64,000 nucleotides of DNA from G051903925 sp051903925 (GCF_051903925.1 NZ_CP173678.1:2604001-2668000); one strand, 5' to 3'. Positions 25,847 through 36,586 are shown, numbered from the stretch's first letter. Notes: generated by a model not told the origin, from the letters alone. Made by a program: numbers and translations.

Positions 25847-27304
25847 CTAAGCGCTCTCGGCCAGGAGCGATAGCTGGGCGGATTCCCAGCCGCTCTGCTG
25901 GTCGCTGATCGGGATCGGATAATTGCCTGTGAAGCAGGCGTCGCAATATTGCGGGAATTCGTCGTTGCGACCATTGCGCTCGCCCACGGCGCGATAGAGG
26001 CCGTTCATCGAGACGAAGGCCAGGCTGTCGACGCCGATATGCTTGCGCATCGCCTCCAGGTCCATGTTCGCGGCCAGCAACTGGCCCCGCTCCGGCGTGT
26101 CGACGCCATAGAAGCAGGGGTTCGTCGTCGGCGGGCTGGCAATGCGCATGTGCACTTCCGTGGCGCCCGCCTCGCGCACCATCTGGACGATCTTGATCGA
26201 GGTCGTGCCGCGCACGATCGAGTCATCGACCAGCACGACGCGCCGCCCTTCCATGATCAGGCGGTTGGCGTTGTGCTTCAGCTTCACGCCCAGGTTGCGG
26301 ATGTGCTGCGTCGGCTCGATGAAGGTGCGGCCGACATAATGGTTGCGGATGATGCCCAGCTCGAACGGGATGCCGGCTTCGGCCGCATAGCCGATCGCGG
26401 CGGGCACGCCCGAATCGGGGACCGGGACCACGACATCGGCCGGCACCGGCATCTCGCGCGCCAGTTCGGCCCCGATCCGCTTGCGTACGTCATAGACGCT
26501 CAGGCCCTCGACCATGCTGTCGGGTCGCGCGAAGTAGATGTGCTCGAACACGCAGAAGCGCCGCCGCGCTGGCGGGAAGGGGTGGATGCTCTCGATCCCC
26601 TCGTCATTGATGATGATGATCTCGCCGGGTGCGATGTCGCGCACGAACTCGGCGCCGATGATGTCGAGGGCAACCGTCTCCGAGGTCAGGATCCAGGTGC
26701 CGTCATGCAGGCGGCCCAGCGACAGCGGCCGCACGCCGAGGGGATCGCGCATGCCGATCATGCCGTGCTCGGTCAGGGCGACCAGGCTGTAGGCGCCTTC
26801 GATCTGGCGCAGCGCGTCGATCAGCCGGTCAAGCACCGTCGAATAGGCGGAGATCGCGACCAAGTGGACGATCACCTCGGTATCCGAGGTCGATTGGAAG
26901 ATGCAGCCCGACTTGACCAGCCGCTGGCGAAGCGACCGCGCATTGGTCAGGTTGCCGTTGTGGCCGATGGCGAAGCCGCCGAACGACAGGTCGGCATAGA
27001 GCGGCTGCACATTGCGCAGGACCGTGTCGCCGAACGTTGCGTAGCGGACATGGCCGACCGCGGCATAGCCCTTGAGCTGGGACATGACCTGCTCGGTCTC
27101 GAACGCATCGGCGACATGGCCCAGCGCCCGGTGCGTGTTGAAGCGCCGGCCGTCAAAGGCGACGATGCCCGCCGCTTCCTGACCGCGATGTTGCAGGGCG
27201 TGCAGGCCAAGCGCCGTATGGCTGGCCGCATCCTCGTGCCGCCAGATGCCGAAGACGCCGCACTCCTCGCGAAAACCGTCGTGATCGAAAGGGTTCGTCT
27301 GCAT
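25847..27304 (-). CDS. purF: Amidophosphoribosyltransferase
   Basis: Glutamine PRPP amidotransferase of about 485 residues, the first step of purine synthesis, making phosphoribosylamine. The class II amidotransferase domain has the nucleophile cysteine in FREECGVFGIW after a short propeptide. The phosphoribosyltransferase domain has the PRPP loop VVLVDDSIVRGTTS. I chose the ATG at 27304 because GAAGGG lies upstream and the propeptide is then of usual length; the ATG at 27367 overlaps the cvpA stop as ATGA and is a real alternative, given the same overlap between neighbours in this block. It is followed by an SDR gene. Confidence 0.95.
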   Translation of the reverse strand: MQTNPFDHDGFREECGVFGIWRHEDAASHTALGLHALQHRGQEAAGIVAFDGRRFNTHRALGHVADAFETEQVMSQLKGYAAVGHVRYATFGDTVLRNVQPLYADLSFGGFAIGHNGNLTNARSLRQRLVKSGCIFQSTSDTEVIVHLVAISAYSTVLDRLIDALRQIEGAYSLVALTEHGMIGMRDPLGVRPLSLGRLHDGTWILTSETVALDIIGAEFVRDIAPGEIIIINDEGIESIHPFPPARRRFCVFEHIYFARPDSMVEGLSVYDVRKRIGAELAREMPVPADVVVPVPDSGVPAAIGYAAEAGIPFELGIIRNHYVGRTFIEPTQHIRNLGVKLKHNANRLIMEGRRVVLVDDSIVRGTTSIKIVQMVREAGATEVHMRIASPPTTNPCFYGVDTPERGQLLAANMDLEAMRKHIGVDSLAFVSMNGLYRAVGERNGRNDEFPQYCDACFTGNYPIPISDQQSGWESAQLSLLAESA

Positions 27305-27363
27305 GGCTTGGCCCTTCACCGCAAGAGTGTGCATGGCGGGCGGCGCATCCGGCGGCCGATCGC

Positions 27364-28128
27364 TCATGGTACCGACTGCCCCTCGGTCCGACCCTGTGTC
27401 TGCGTCGCCGGGTTGGTCCCCGGCTGGATGTTCTGAAGTCCGCCGCCCTGGGACTGGTAGAGCTGTTCCAGGCCCTGGCGCTGTTCGTTGCTGTACCCGC
27501 TGGGCACGGGCTGGGCGGAGCCTGGCGCGGGTGTCGGCCGGCTGGCGTCCTGCAGCCGCTGGAGGTCCTGCTGCGCGCGGGCGGCCCCATCCAGCTGCTG
27601 GCCCGCCGCCTCGATCGCGGCCTCGCCCTCCTGGCGCAGTTCGGGCGGCAGGGTGGCATAGAGCCGTTCCGACGCCGCCTTGACCAGCGGCAGGCTGCGC
27701 GCCTGCTGCATCCACTCCGGGTCCTTGTCCGAGGCATCGAGCCGCGTGATCAACAGATAGGCGATGCACAGGACAAGTCCACCCCGCGCCACACCGAAAA
27801 GCAGGCCCAGCGAGCGGTCGAGCGGCCCGATCGCCGATTTCTGGACCTGGGACGCGATCAGGCCCCCGATCAGGGAGAAGATGATCAGCGCGATGACAAA
27901 GATGGTGACGCCGGCCGCTGCGTCCGCGATCGCCGGATTGGTGATCACCTCTGCCGCGTAGGGCCGACCGACGGGCAGCAGGGCAACGGCGACGACCGCG
28001 GCGCCGATCCAGGCCAGGACGGAGAGGACCTCGCGCACGAAGCCGCGGAAGAAGGCGAACAGCGCCGACAGGGCCAGGATGACCAGGACGGCTGCATCGA
28101 CCGGATGGATCGGCCAGTTGGATTCCAT
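27364..28128 (-). CDS. CvpA family membrane protein
   Basis: Inner-membrane protein of 254 residues. Four hydrophobic segments lie in the first 135 residues (for example VDAAVLVILALSALFAFF, VLAWIGAAVVAVALL and ITIFVIALIIFSLIGG-like), with the CvpA hallmark RGFVREVLSVLAW. A long polar, Gln-rich C-terminal tail, probably cytoplasmic, follows. CvpA homologues are linked to colicin V export and membrane stress; the purF neighbour is conserved in many bacteria. It starts five bases after radA. Confidence 0.88.
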   Translation of the reverse strand: MESNWPIHPVDAAVLVILALSALFAFFRGFVREVLSVLAWIGAAVVAVALLPVGRPYAAEVITNPAIADAAAGVTIFVIALIIFSLIGGLIASQVQKSAIGPLDRSLGLLFGVARGGLVLCIAYLLITRLDASDKDPEWMQQARSLPLVKAASERLYATLPPELRQEGEAAIEAAGQQLDGAARAQQDLQRLQDASRPTPAPGSAQPVPSGYSNEQRQGLEQLYQSQGGGLQNIQPGTNPATQTQGRTEGQSVP

Positions 28129-28133
28129 AGTCT

Positions 28134-29500
<1,367 letters not shown>

Positions 29501-29504
<4 letters not shown>

Positions 29505-30289
29505 GCCCGCTTGACGTCCATCCGGATCGGCCCTTCGGCGCGGCCGTGGATGAACTGGTCGACGAAGGGGTTGCCGCTGTCGTCGACCTGGGCGGCGGGG
29601 CCGCACCAGATGATCCGGCCCTTGTAGATCATGGCGATCTTGTCCGCGATCTTGCGCGCGCTGGCCATGTCGTGGGTGATGGAAAGCGTGGTCGAGGCCT
29701 GACCCCGCGCGCCATCGCCCTTGGTGCAGTCGACGATCAGGTCGTTGATCACGTCCGCCATGATCGGGTCCAGGCCCGTGGTCGGCTCGTCGAACAGGAT
29801 GATCTCGGGTTCGGTCGCGACCGCCCGGGCGAGGGCCACGCGCTTCTGCATGCCGCCCGACAGTTCGGACGGCCGCAATTCACCGACATCCGGCCCAAGG
29901 CCCACGCGGGCCAGCGTCTCGATCGCCAGGGGCTTGGCCTGCCGCCGGGTCATGCCGCGGCCGTTGACGAGCCCGAATGCGACGTTTTCCCAGACCGGCA
30001 GGCTGTCGAACAGGGCGGCACCCTGGAACAGCATGCCGAAGCGGCGCATCTGCGTCTCGCGCTCTGTGCGCGACAGCTCCAGCATGTTGCGCCCGTCCAG
30101 CAGGATCTGCCCCGCATCAGGCTGGATCAGACCCAGGATGCATTTCAGCATGACGGACTTGCCGGTCCCGGAGCCGCCGATCACGACCAGGGACTGGCCG
30201 GCGTCGATCTCCAGGTCGATGCCGTCGAGGACGGTCTTGTGGCCGAAGCGCTTGACGACGCCGCGCAGGACCAGCTTGGGGGTGGTCAT
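29501..30289 (-). CDS. mlaF: ABC transporter ATP-binding protein (MlaF-like)
   Basis: ATPase of 262 residues of the MCE/Mla class that works at the inner membrane in phospholipid transport between membranes. Walker A GGSGTGKSV, signature LSGGMQKRVALARA and Walker B IILFDEPTTGLDP are present; the wording of the signature is typical of MlaF. It overlaps the permease gene (ATGA at 30286-30289) and radA (ATGA at 29501-29504), so translation is coupled. No mlaD, mlaC or mlaB gene is in the window; they may lie elsewhere. Confidence 0.92.
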
Positions 30290-31086
30290 CGGGCGAAGAA
30301 CAGTTCCGTGATCACGTAGTTCGCGATCAGGATCAGGATGGAGGCGGACACGACGGCATTGGTGGTGGCCTGGCCCACGCCCTGGGCGCCGCCCTTCGAG
30401 TTGTAGCCGTGGTAGCAGCCCATCAGCGCGATCAGGAAGCCGAACACCCCGGCCTTGACCAGGCCGGAGACGACGTCGCTGTACTCAAGGTAGTCCAGCG
30501 TCCGCTTCAGGTAGTTGGCATAGTTGAATTCCAGGCGCTGCGTGCCGATGACGTAGCCGCCCATCACGCCGATGATGTCGGCCACCAGCACCAGCAAAGG
30601 CAGGGCCACCGTCGCCGCGATCAGGCGCGGCGCCACCAGGTACTTGAACGGGTTGGTCGAAAGCGTGGTCAGCGCGTCGATCTGTTCGGTCACGCGCATC
30701 GTGCCGATCTCCGCCGCCATGGCCGCCGCCACCCGGCCGGCGACCATCAGGCCGCCGAGGACGGGGCCCAGTTCGCGCACGATGGCAATCACCACGATGG
30801 TGGCGATCGTGTCCTCCGCGTTGAAGCGCGAGGAGCCGACATAGATCTGCAGCGCCAGCACCATGCCGGTGAAGAACGCGGTGAGGCCCACGACCGGCAG
30901 GGAGAAGTAGCCGATCTCCATCAACTGGCGGCCGATCGCCCGCGGATAGAAGGGCGGCATCACCACATGCGCCAGCGCCCGCCCGGTGAACAGCACCCAA
31001 TGGCCCAGCGATTCGCAGAAATGCAGGATCACCCGCCCGATCAGGGCGAGGGGGTTGCGCTCCAGGAAGACGGACGTGCGGCTCAC
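30286..31086 (-). CDS. mlaE: MlaE-family ABC lipid-transport permease
   Basis: Permease of 266 residues with about five membrane segments (PVVGLTAFFTGMVLALQI, ELGPVLGGLMVAGRVAAAMAAEIGTMRVTEQIDAL). The latter block is the MlaE hallmark that contacts MlaF. It is the membrane part of the MCE-type lipid transporter. The start is a GTG at 31086 that overlaps the alr stop as GTGA, and the end overlaps mlaF. This gives a chain alr-mlaE-mlaF-radA with coupled translation. Confidence 0.93.
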   Translation of the reverse strand: MSRTSVFLERNPLALIGRVILHFCESLGHWVLFTGRALAHVVMPPFYPRAIGRQLMEIGYFSLPVVGLTAFFTGMVLALQIYVGSSRFNAEDTIATIVVIAIVRELGPVLGGLMVAGRVAAAMAAEIGTMRVTEQIDALTTLSTNPFKYLVAPRLIAATVALPLLVLVADIIGVMGGYVIGTQRLEFNYANYLKRTLDYLEYSDVVSGLVKAGVFGFLIALMGCYHGYNSKGGAQGVGQATTNAVVSASILILIANYVITELFFAR

Positions 31087-32204
31087 GATGCGCCACCGAC
31101 ATAGGAGCGTGTGAGGCGGCTGCCCAGCCTGGTCAGGATCTCGTACGAGAACATGCCGGACGCCGCTGCCAGGTCGTCGATCGTCTCGTCAGGACCAAGG
31201 AAGTCGATGCTCGCCCCCGGCACCGCGTGCGCGGCCGCGGCGGTCGCGTCGACCGTGATCAGGTCCATCGACACGCGGCCAACCACCGGCACGGGCTGCC
31301 CGTTCAGCCAGGCACGCCCACGCCCGCTGGCGGCGCGAGGATATCCGTCCGCGTAACCCATTGCCACTGTTGCGATTTTTGCTGGTCCGGCCGATCGGTG
31401 GGCGGCACCGTAGCCGACCGTCTCGCCCTGGTCAATGTCATGAACCTGAAGGATCCGGCCCTGCAGGCGGACAACCGGGCAGAAGCCGGTGTCGCCATCG
31501 CGGGCGCGCGCGCCATAAAGGGCGATGCCTGGCCGCACCAGGTCGAAGGCGTAGTCGCCGCCAAGCAGGATCCCGGCGGAGTTGGCAAGGCTGCCCGGCG
31601 CATAGGGCAGGCGGGCGCGGATGGCGCGGAACCGCGCCAGTTGCGCACCATTGGCGGCATGGCCCGGCTGGTCGGCGCAGTAGAGGTGGCTCATCACCGC
31701 CTGGAGCGCGACGCCGGCGAGCAGGTCGGGGTCACGCTCGACCGCCGCCACTTCCTCCTCCGGCAGGCCCAGGCGGTTCATGCCGGTATCGACCTGCAGG
31801 AAGGCGGGCAGGGGACGGCCCAGGGCGTTTGCGGCGCCGCGCCACAGGGCGACCTGGCCCAGGTCGTTGAGGGCGGGCAGGATGTGCGCGGCGGCCAGCG
31901 CCTTTTCCTCCCCCGCCAGGACACCGTGCAGCACGACGATCCGCACGTCCGCCAGGGCGGCGCGCAGCGCGATCGCTTCCTGGGCGTGCGCCACGAAGAA
32001 GGTGCGGCAGCCGGCGCCTGCAAGCGCCTTGGCCACCGGGACCAGGCCCAGGCCGTACGCGTCGGCCTTCACCGCCGCCCCGCATTCCGCCTGGCCCGAA
32101 AGACGGTCCAGCCGGCGCCAGTTCGCCACCAGCGCGTCCAGGTCCACGATCAGCCGGTTGGCGGGAACGGTCGCGGACAGGGGGGCAGGCACGCTGGCGG
32201 GCAT
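31083..32204 (-). CDS. alr: Alanine racemase
   Basis: PLP-dependent alanine racemase of 373 residues, giving D-alanine for peptidoglycan. The PLP lysine is K46 in AAVKADAYGLG. The C-terminal beta domain has MDLITVDAT and GPDETIDDLA. The second catalytic tyrosine is probably in the VGYGAAHR segment. Length is standard. It starts 134 bases after dnaB, in the same direction, and overlaps mlaE. It may belong to the dnaB transcript. Confidence 0.95.
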   Translation of the reverse strand: MPASVPAPLSATVPANRLIVDLDALVANWRRLDRLSGQAECGAAVKADAYGLGLVPVAKALAGAGCRTFFVAHAQEAIALRAALADVRIVVLHGVLAGEEKALAAAHILPALNDLGQVALWRGAANALGRPLPAFLQVDTGMNRLGLPEEEVAAVERDPDLLAGVALQAVMSHLYCADQPGHAANGAQLARFRAIRARLPYAPGSLANSAGILLGGDYAFDLVRPGIALYGARARDGDTGFCPVVRLQGRILQVHDIDQGETVGYGAAHRSAGPAKIATVAMGYADGYPRAASGRGRAWLNGQPVPVVGRVSMDLITVDATAAAAHAVPGASIDFLGPDETIDDLAAASGMFSYEILTRLGSRLTRSYVGGAS

Positions 32205-32338
32205 GGTGTCATCGTCTCCGGCTGGACGGCTGGATGCTGCGGCGCATCATCCCCGATTTGGCGCCTGCGAACAGTGCCGGCCCGTCCCGCGGCGCCCGCG
32301 CGCGTCGCTTTGTCCCGCCCATTGGCCGGCCTAGCGCC

Positions 32339-33847
32339 TCAGTATTCGGGGTCGGGGAAGCGGTCGCGATGGGCAAGGTTGCCAAAGCGTGTGAACTCGC
32401 CCTCGAACGACAGCTCGACCTTGCCCGTCGGGCCGTGGCGGTTCTTGGCGACCAAGACCTCCGCGATGTTGTGCACCTTGTCCATCTCGGCCTGCCAGGC
32501 GGCATGCTCGGCCGTGCCGGCGGGCGGCTCCTTGCGCTGGAGATAGTATTCGTCGCGATAGACGAACAGGACCAGGTCGGCGTCCTGCTCGATCGAGCCC
32601 GATTCGCGCAGGTCCGCCAATTGGGGCCGCTTGTCGTCGCGCTCTTCCGGCTTGCGGCTCAGCTGCGACAGGGCCAGCACGGGCACGTTCAGTTCCTTGG
32701 CCAGGATCTTGAGGCCGCGGCTGATCTCGGAGATTTCCTGCACGCGGTTGTCGCCACGCCCCTTGCCCTCGATCAGCTGCAGGTAGTCGACCACGATCAG
32801 GCCCAGGCCCTGCGTCCGCTTCAGGCGGCGGGCGCGGTTGCGCAGGGTCGGCATCGAGATGCCGGGCGTGGCGTCGATGAAGAACGGAGTCTGCTCGATC
32901 TCCGACGCCGATTCGACCAGGCGGACAAAGTCCTCGCGCCCCAGCTGGCCGCGGCGGATGCGCTCGGTCGTGATCCCGGAATGGTCGGCCAGCATGCGTG
33001 TGGCGAGCTGCTCCGACGACATTTCCAGCGAGAAGAAGCCGACCACGGCCCCGTCCAGCGCCAGTTCCGGCTCCACCCCGTTGGCCAATGCCTTGCGCCG
33101 GGCGTTGGCGGCGTTGAAGCCGATATTGGCGGCCAGCGCTGTCTTGCCCATGCCAGGGCGGCCGGCCAGGATGATGAGGTCGGACGGGTGCAGGCCACCC
33201 AGCATGCGGTTCAGGTCGTCCAGCCCGGTATTGACGCCCGTCAGCTTGCCATCGCGCTTGAACGCCGCCTCCGCCTGCTGCACGGCGGTCGTCAGCGAAC
33301 GGTAGAACGACTGGAAGCCGCCTTCGTTCTCGCCCTTTTCCGCCAGTTCGAACAGCGCCTGCTCGGCATGCTCGATCTGGTCGTTGGCGCTTGATTCGAT
33401 GTCCGGGTCATAGGCCTGGTTGACCAGGGTTTCGCCCACCTGGATCAGGCTGCGGCGCAGCGCCAGGTCATAGATCTGCCGGGCATAGTCCTCGGCATTG
33501 ATGATGGTCGTGGCAGCCGTCGCCAGGCGCGCCAGATAGGCGGGGCCGCCGATCTCGGCCAGCCCCTGGTCGCGCTCGAAGAAGGCCTTCAGCGTGATCG
33601 GGTTCGCCAGTTGCTGGCGGTCGATCATGCGGCTGGCGGCTTCGTAGATGCGCTGGTGGATGGGCTCGAAGAAATGCTCCGCCCGCAGGAAGCCGACGAC
33701 GCGCGAGATGGCTTCGTTGTTGACCAGGATGGCCCCCAGCAGGGCCTGCTCCGCCTCCACATTGCGGGGCGGGCTGCGCCAGGTCTCGGACTGCTCCGGA
33801 CTGGCACCGGTCGGAATCGCGGCCAGGCCGCCTCTACGCTGATCCAT
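32339..33847 (-). CDS. dnaB: Replicative DNA helicase DnaB
   Basis: DnaB helicase of 502 residues. The N-terminal helical domain starts near NVEAEQALLGAILVN. The RecA-like domain has Walker A GRPGMGKTAL, Walker B with GLIVVDYLQL, and the LRESGSIEQDADLVLF arginine-finger region. It unwinds DNA at the fork as a hexamer. No intein is present. The gene lies downstream of rplI with a strong hairpin in between, the common rpsF-rpsR-rplI-dnaB order; the 207-base gap probably holds its own promoter. Confidence 0.97.
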   Translation of the reverse strand: MDQRRGGLAAIPTGASPEQSETWRSPPRNVEAEQALLGAILVNNEAISRVVGFLRAEHFFEPIHQRIYEAASRMIDRQQLANPITLKAFFERDQGLAEIGGPAYLARLATAATTIINAEDYARQIYDLALRRSLIQVGETLVNQAYDPDIESSANDQIEHAEQALFELAEKGENEGGFQSFYRSLTTAVQQAEAAFKRDGKLTGVNTGLDDLNRMLGGLHPSDLIILAGRPGMGKTALAANIGFNAANARRKALANGVEPELALDGAVVGFFSLEMSSEQLATRMLADHSGITTERIRRGQLGREDFVRLVESASEIEQTPFFIDATPGISMPTLRNRARRLKRTQGLGLIVVDYLQLIEGKGRGDNRVQEISEISRGLKILAKELNVPVLALSQLSRKPEERDDKRPQLADLRESGSIEQDADLVLFVYRDEYYLQRKEPPAGTAEHAAWQAEMDKVHNIAEVLVAKNRHGPTGKVELSFEGEFTRFGNLAHRDRFPDPEY

Positions 33848-33940
33848 CGGGGCAGTCTACCGCGCCGGGACCCCGCCCGTGAGGGCAGCGGTCATCCGTC
33901 CCCAGGAATCTGAGGGCAGGGGATGAATCGGGGATGGTTC

Positions 33941-33949
33941 TGGGGATAA
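33941..33949 (-). promoter_or_regulatory. DnaA-box-like 9-mer upstream of dnaB
   Basis: On the minus strand the bases read TTATCCCCA, one mismatch from the DnaA consensus TTATCCACA, about 95 bases upstream of dnaB. A single near-match in a region this size may be chance. Confidence 0.25.
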
Positions 33950-33976
33950 GTACCGGCGTCGATCGCCAAACGAGAA

Positions 33977-34001
33977 CGGCCGCGGAATGGCTCCGCGGCC
34001 G
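33977..34001 (-). terminator. Terminator hairpin after rplI
   Basis: A ten-pair stem, CGGCCGCGGA (33977-33986) and TCCGCGGCCG (33992-34001) with a five-base loop, lies 54 bases downstream of rplI. On the minus strand it is followed by TTCTCGTTTGG, a T-rich but broken tract. It likely ends the rpsF-rpsR-rplI transcript, at least partly. Confidence 0.6.
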
Positions 34002-34054
34002 CTGACGTTCCAGCCTGCAAGTCCGCGCGCGCAAGACGCGCGCGCCGGCAAGGC

Positions 34055-34681
34055 TCAGGCCTCGATCTCGCCACCCTGCTCGGCGGCACGCTCGGCGGCG
34101 CGGGCGGCCTCGCGGCGGGCACGGGCCTCGGCGCGCTCGGCCTGGGCCAGCGCTTCCTCGTCGTTCAGCAGTTCCTCGGCATCTGCACCGGTCGCAACGA
34201 AGGCTTCACCGCTGGCGGCCTGGAGCTCGGCCTCGGCCTCGGAGCGGGCGACGTTCACATTGACCGTCACGATCACCTCGGGGTGCAGGGCCACGCGCAC
34301 CTGGTGCACGCCAAGCGTCTTCAGCGGGGCGTCCAGCAGGACCTGGCGGCGCTCGGTCGAGTAGCCGGCCTCGGTCAGGCCCTCGGCCACGTCGCGGGCG
34401 CTGACCGAGCCATAGAGCTGGGCCGATTCGCTGGCCTGGCGGACGGCGACGATGCTGACGCCCTCCATCTTCGCGCCGACCTTGGCCGCCTCGCCCTTCG
34501 CCTCGAGATTGCGCGTCTCAAGCTGGACGCGCTGCGTCTCGAACTGCTTCACGTTCTCCTTGGTCGCGCGCAGGGCCTTGCGCCGGGGGAACAGGAAGTT
34601 GCGCGCATAGCCGTCCTTCACGCGGACGACCTCGCCCATCTGTCCCAGCTTCTCGATCCGCTCCAGCAGAATCACGTCCAT
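34055..34681 (-). CDS. rplI: 50S ribosomal protein L9
   Basis: L9 of 208 residues; it binds 23S rRNA at the base of the L1 stalk. The N-terminal domain has MDVILLERIEKLGQMGEVVRVKDGYARNFLFP. The connecting helix and the C-terminal domain (VQLETRN ... HPEVIVTVNVNV) follow. A Glu/Ala-rich tail of about 50 residues after the usual end (EELLNDEEALAQAERAEARA) makes it longer than the 150-residue enterobacterial form, as in many alphaproteobacteria. Confidence 0.96.
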   Translation of the reverse strand: MDVILLERIEKLGQMGEVVRVKDGYARNFLFPRRKALRATKENVKQFETQRVQLETRNLEAKGEAAKVGAKMEGVSIVAVRQASESAQLYGSVSARDVAEGLTEAGYSTERRQVLLDAPLKTLGVHQVRVALHPEVIVTVNVNVARSEAEAELQAASGEAFVATGADAEELLNDEEALAQAERAEARARREAARAAERAAEQGGEIEA

Positions 34682-34685
34682 CGGT

Positions 34686-35687
34686 TCAGTCCTTCTTCCC
34701 AGGTCCGGAGTACGCAGGCCGCGGCCCGGTCCGGAGCAGACAATCAGCAGTTCCCAAAACCACCATCATCAGGAGCGGCCAGCTCAGCACGAAGGCCAGC
34801 GCATAGACCGCTCCCAGTACCCATGGCCGGGCGGGCCACGCCCGGCTTGCGCGGTGCACCACCGCAAAGCCCTGGACCATCAGCGGGATCGCCAGGATCA
34901 CCGCGAGGTTCGAGCCAATGAAACCCCCTTCGCCACCCATCAGGCCAAAGGCCAGCGCGACACCGAAGGCCAGCGGCACCAGCCGCGGCAGGTGCAACTC
35001 CGCCGCCCGCGGCGTAGGCCGCAAGGCCCGGCCGGACGCCCGCAGGATGGCCTGCGCCAACAGGCCGTTCCCGATCAACAGGCCCAGCCAGAGCGCGCCC
35101 ACCATGCCCGGGAGCAGGGTGCGCAGGACCCCGGCCGCCGCTTCGAACGCCGCCGCAGACCGCGGATCCGCGACCTGGGTCCGGATCTCCGCCAGCAGGG
35201 CGTCCAGCCCGCCGGCGACCAGGTCGCGCAGCTCCCCCCCGGTCAGCGACCAGATCAGCACGAAGCCGCCAACCGCCAGTGCCGTCGCCAGGGCCAGCAG
35301 GCGGCCGGGCGGATACCACTCGACCGCCTCGGCCTGACCCTGGTCCGGGCCGACTGCCTCCGGTCCGCCATCGTCGGGCGCCCCGGTGGCGACGCTGCGG
35401 AACAGCAGGGCCTGCCGGGTGATGACGACCGGTGCCAGCGCATAGACCACGGCAAAATACAGCGCACCCGCCAGCGACTGCGTCAGTACCGCCGACAGCA
35501 GCGTGGCAACACCTCCGGCGACCAGGCTGGCCTGCACGCCGCCGGACAGGCTTGCCAGGAACAAGGGCAGGCTGGCCAGCAGGCCCAGGATCGGCACGGA
35601 GGCGGCGGTGTCGGGTCGTCCCCCCACCAGCGCCAGCGCGCCCGCGGCAAGGCCCGCGATCACCGCCATCAGCATCTGCCTTGGCAT
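34686..35687 (-). CDS. DUF2232 family membrane protein
   Basis: Integral membrane protein of 333 residues with about eight to nine hydrophobic segments (for example AVIAGLAAGALALVGG, VPILGLLASLPLFLASL, WALGAVYALAFVLSWPLLMMVVL-like). It matches DUF2232/YybS-type proteins, whose role is unknown. It sits between rpsR and rplI, as in many alphaproteobacteria, and stops five bases before rplI, so it is translated within the ribosomal-protein operon. Confidence 0.82.
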   Translation of the reverse strand: MPRQMLMAVIAGLAAGALALVGGRPDTAASVPILGLLASLPLFLASLSGGVQASLVAGGVATLLSAVLTQSLAGALYFAVVYALAPVVITRQALLFRSVATGAPDDGGPEAVGPDQGQAEAVEWYPPGRLLALATALAVGGFVLIWSLTGGELRDLVAGGLDALLAEIRTQVADPRSAAAFEAAAGVLRTLLPGMVGALWLGLLIGNGLLAQAILRASGRALRPTPRAAELHLPRLVPLAFGVALAFGLMGGEGGFIGSNLAVILAIPLMVQGFAVVHRASRAWPARPWVLGAVYALAFVLSWPLLMMVVLGTADCLLRTGPRPAYSGPGKKD

Positions 35688-35741
35688 CGCCTGCCTTGCT
35701 CCTCGGACCTCAGCGAATCCCGGGCAATGCCCGGGCCCCGC

Positions 35742-36005
35742 CTACTTGATCAGGTAGGGCAGCAGCGCCAGCTGACGCGCCCGCTTGATCGCCTGGGCCA
35801 GTTCGCGCTGCTTCTTGGCGGACACCGCCGTGATGCGCGACGGCACGATCTTGCCCCGCTCGGACATGAAGCGCTGCAGCAGCTTCACGTCCATGTAGTC
35901 GATCTTGGGCGCGTTGGGGCCCGAGAACGGGCAGGTCTTGCGCCGACGAAAGAACGGACGACGGGCGCCACCGGCGCCGCCACCACCACCCATGCCCATG
36001 CTCAT
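35742..36005 (-). CDS. rpsR: 30S ribosomal protein S18
   Basis: S18 of 87 residues with the conserved core RRPFFRRRKTCPFSGPNAPKIDYMDVKLL and KKQRELAQAIKRARQLALLPY. A glycine-rich N-terminal leader is seen. C in KTCPF is the only cysteine. The ATG overlaps the rpsF stop as ATGA. S18 pairs with S6 in the small subunit platform. Confidence 0.97.
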   Translation of the reverse strand: MSMGMGGGGGAGGARRPFFRRRKTCPFSGPNAPKIDYMDVKLLQRFMSERGKIVPSRITAVSAKKQRELAQAIKRARQLALLPYLIK

Positions 36006-36448
36006 GCTGCGTCTCCTGCCGGAGCGGCGGCCGCGGCCGGCTCTTCGGTCTCACGCTCGTCGCGGTCGCGACGATCGCGGTCATATCGGCCGGTGCCTTC
36101 GCGGCGGGCCCGCTCTTCGCGGGCGGCCTTGACCTGCATCATGATTGACGGGCCGGCGTTCAGCTCCTCGACCTTGATGGTCAGGTAGCGGATGATGTCC
36201 TCGTTGATGCGCTGATTGCGCTCCAGCTCGGAAATCGCGATGACGGGCGCGTCCAGGTTGAAGTGGACGTAGTGGCCCTTGCGGTTCTTCTTGATCCGGT
36301 AGGCGAGGTTGCGCAGGCCCCAGGACTCGGTCTTGGTGACGCTGCCGCCATTGTCGGTCACGACCTTGGCGAAGGATTCGGCGAGCGCCTCGACCTGGGA
36401 CGACGAGACGTCCTGGCGCGCGACAAAGACATGCTCATAGAGCGGCAT
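36002..36448 (-). CDS. rpsF: 30S ribosomal protein S6
   Basis: S6 of 148 residues. It begins MPLYEHVFVARQD and has the LRNLAYRIKKNRKGHYVHFNLDAP core. The last 40 residues form an Arg/Glu/Ala-rich tail. AAGGAGG is 11 bases before the ATG. It is the first gene of the operon rpsF-rpsR-DUF2232-rplI. Confidence 0.97.
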   Translation of the reverse strand: MPLYEHVFVARQDVSSSQVEALAESFAKVVTDNGGSVTKTESWGLRNLAYRIKKNRKGHYVHFNLDAPVIAISELERNQRINEDIIRYLTIKVEELNAGPSIMMQVKAAREERARREGTGRYDRDRRDRDERETEEPAAAAAPAGDAA

Positions 36449-36558
36449 AGGCTCAACAGCCTCCTTATGGCTCTTGATGGCCCGGAGCTGGAGACAGCCG
36501 AAACTGCAAACAGCCGGTCGGGCCCAGCCGGCCCGATGCCGGCAAGGAGAAGCGGCGC

Positions 36559-36586
36559 ACTATACACAGGCGCGTCGGGGAAGCAA
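36559..36586 (-). promoter_or_regulatory. Promoter of the rpsF operon
   Basis: On the minus strand, TTGCTT (36586-36581), a 16-base spacer and TATAGT (36564-36559) form a good sigma-70 type promoter. Transcription would start near 36552, leaving a leader of about 100 bases with GC-rich inverted repeats (GCCGGC ... GCCGGC), in which an S6:S18 autoregulatory element is possible. Confidence 0.6.
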
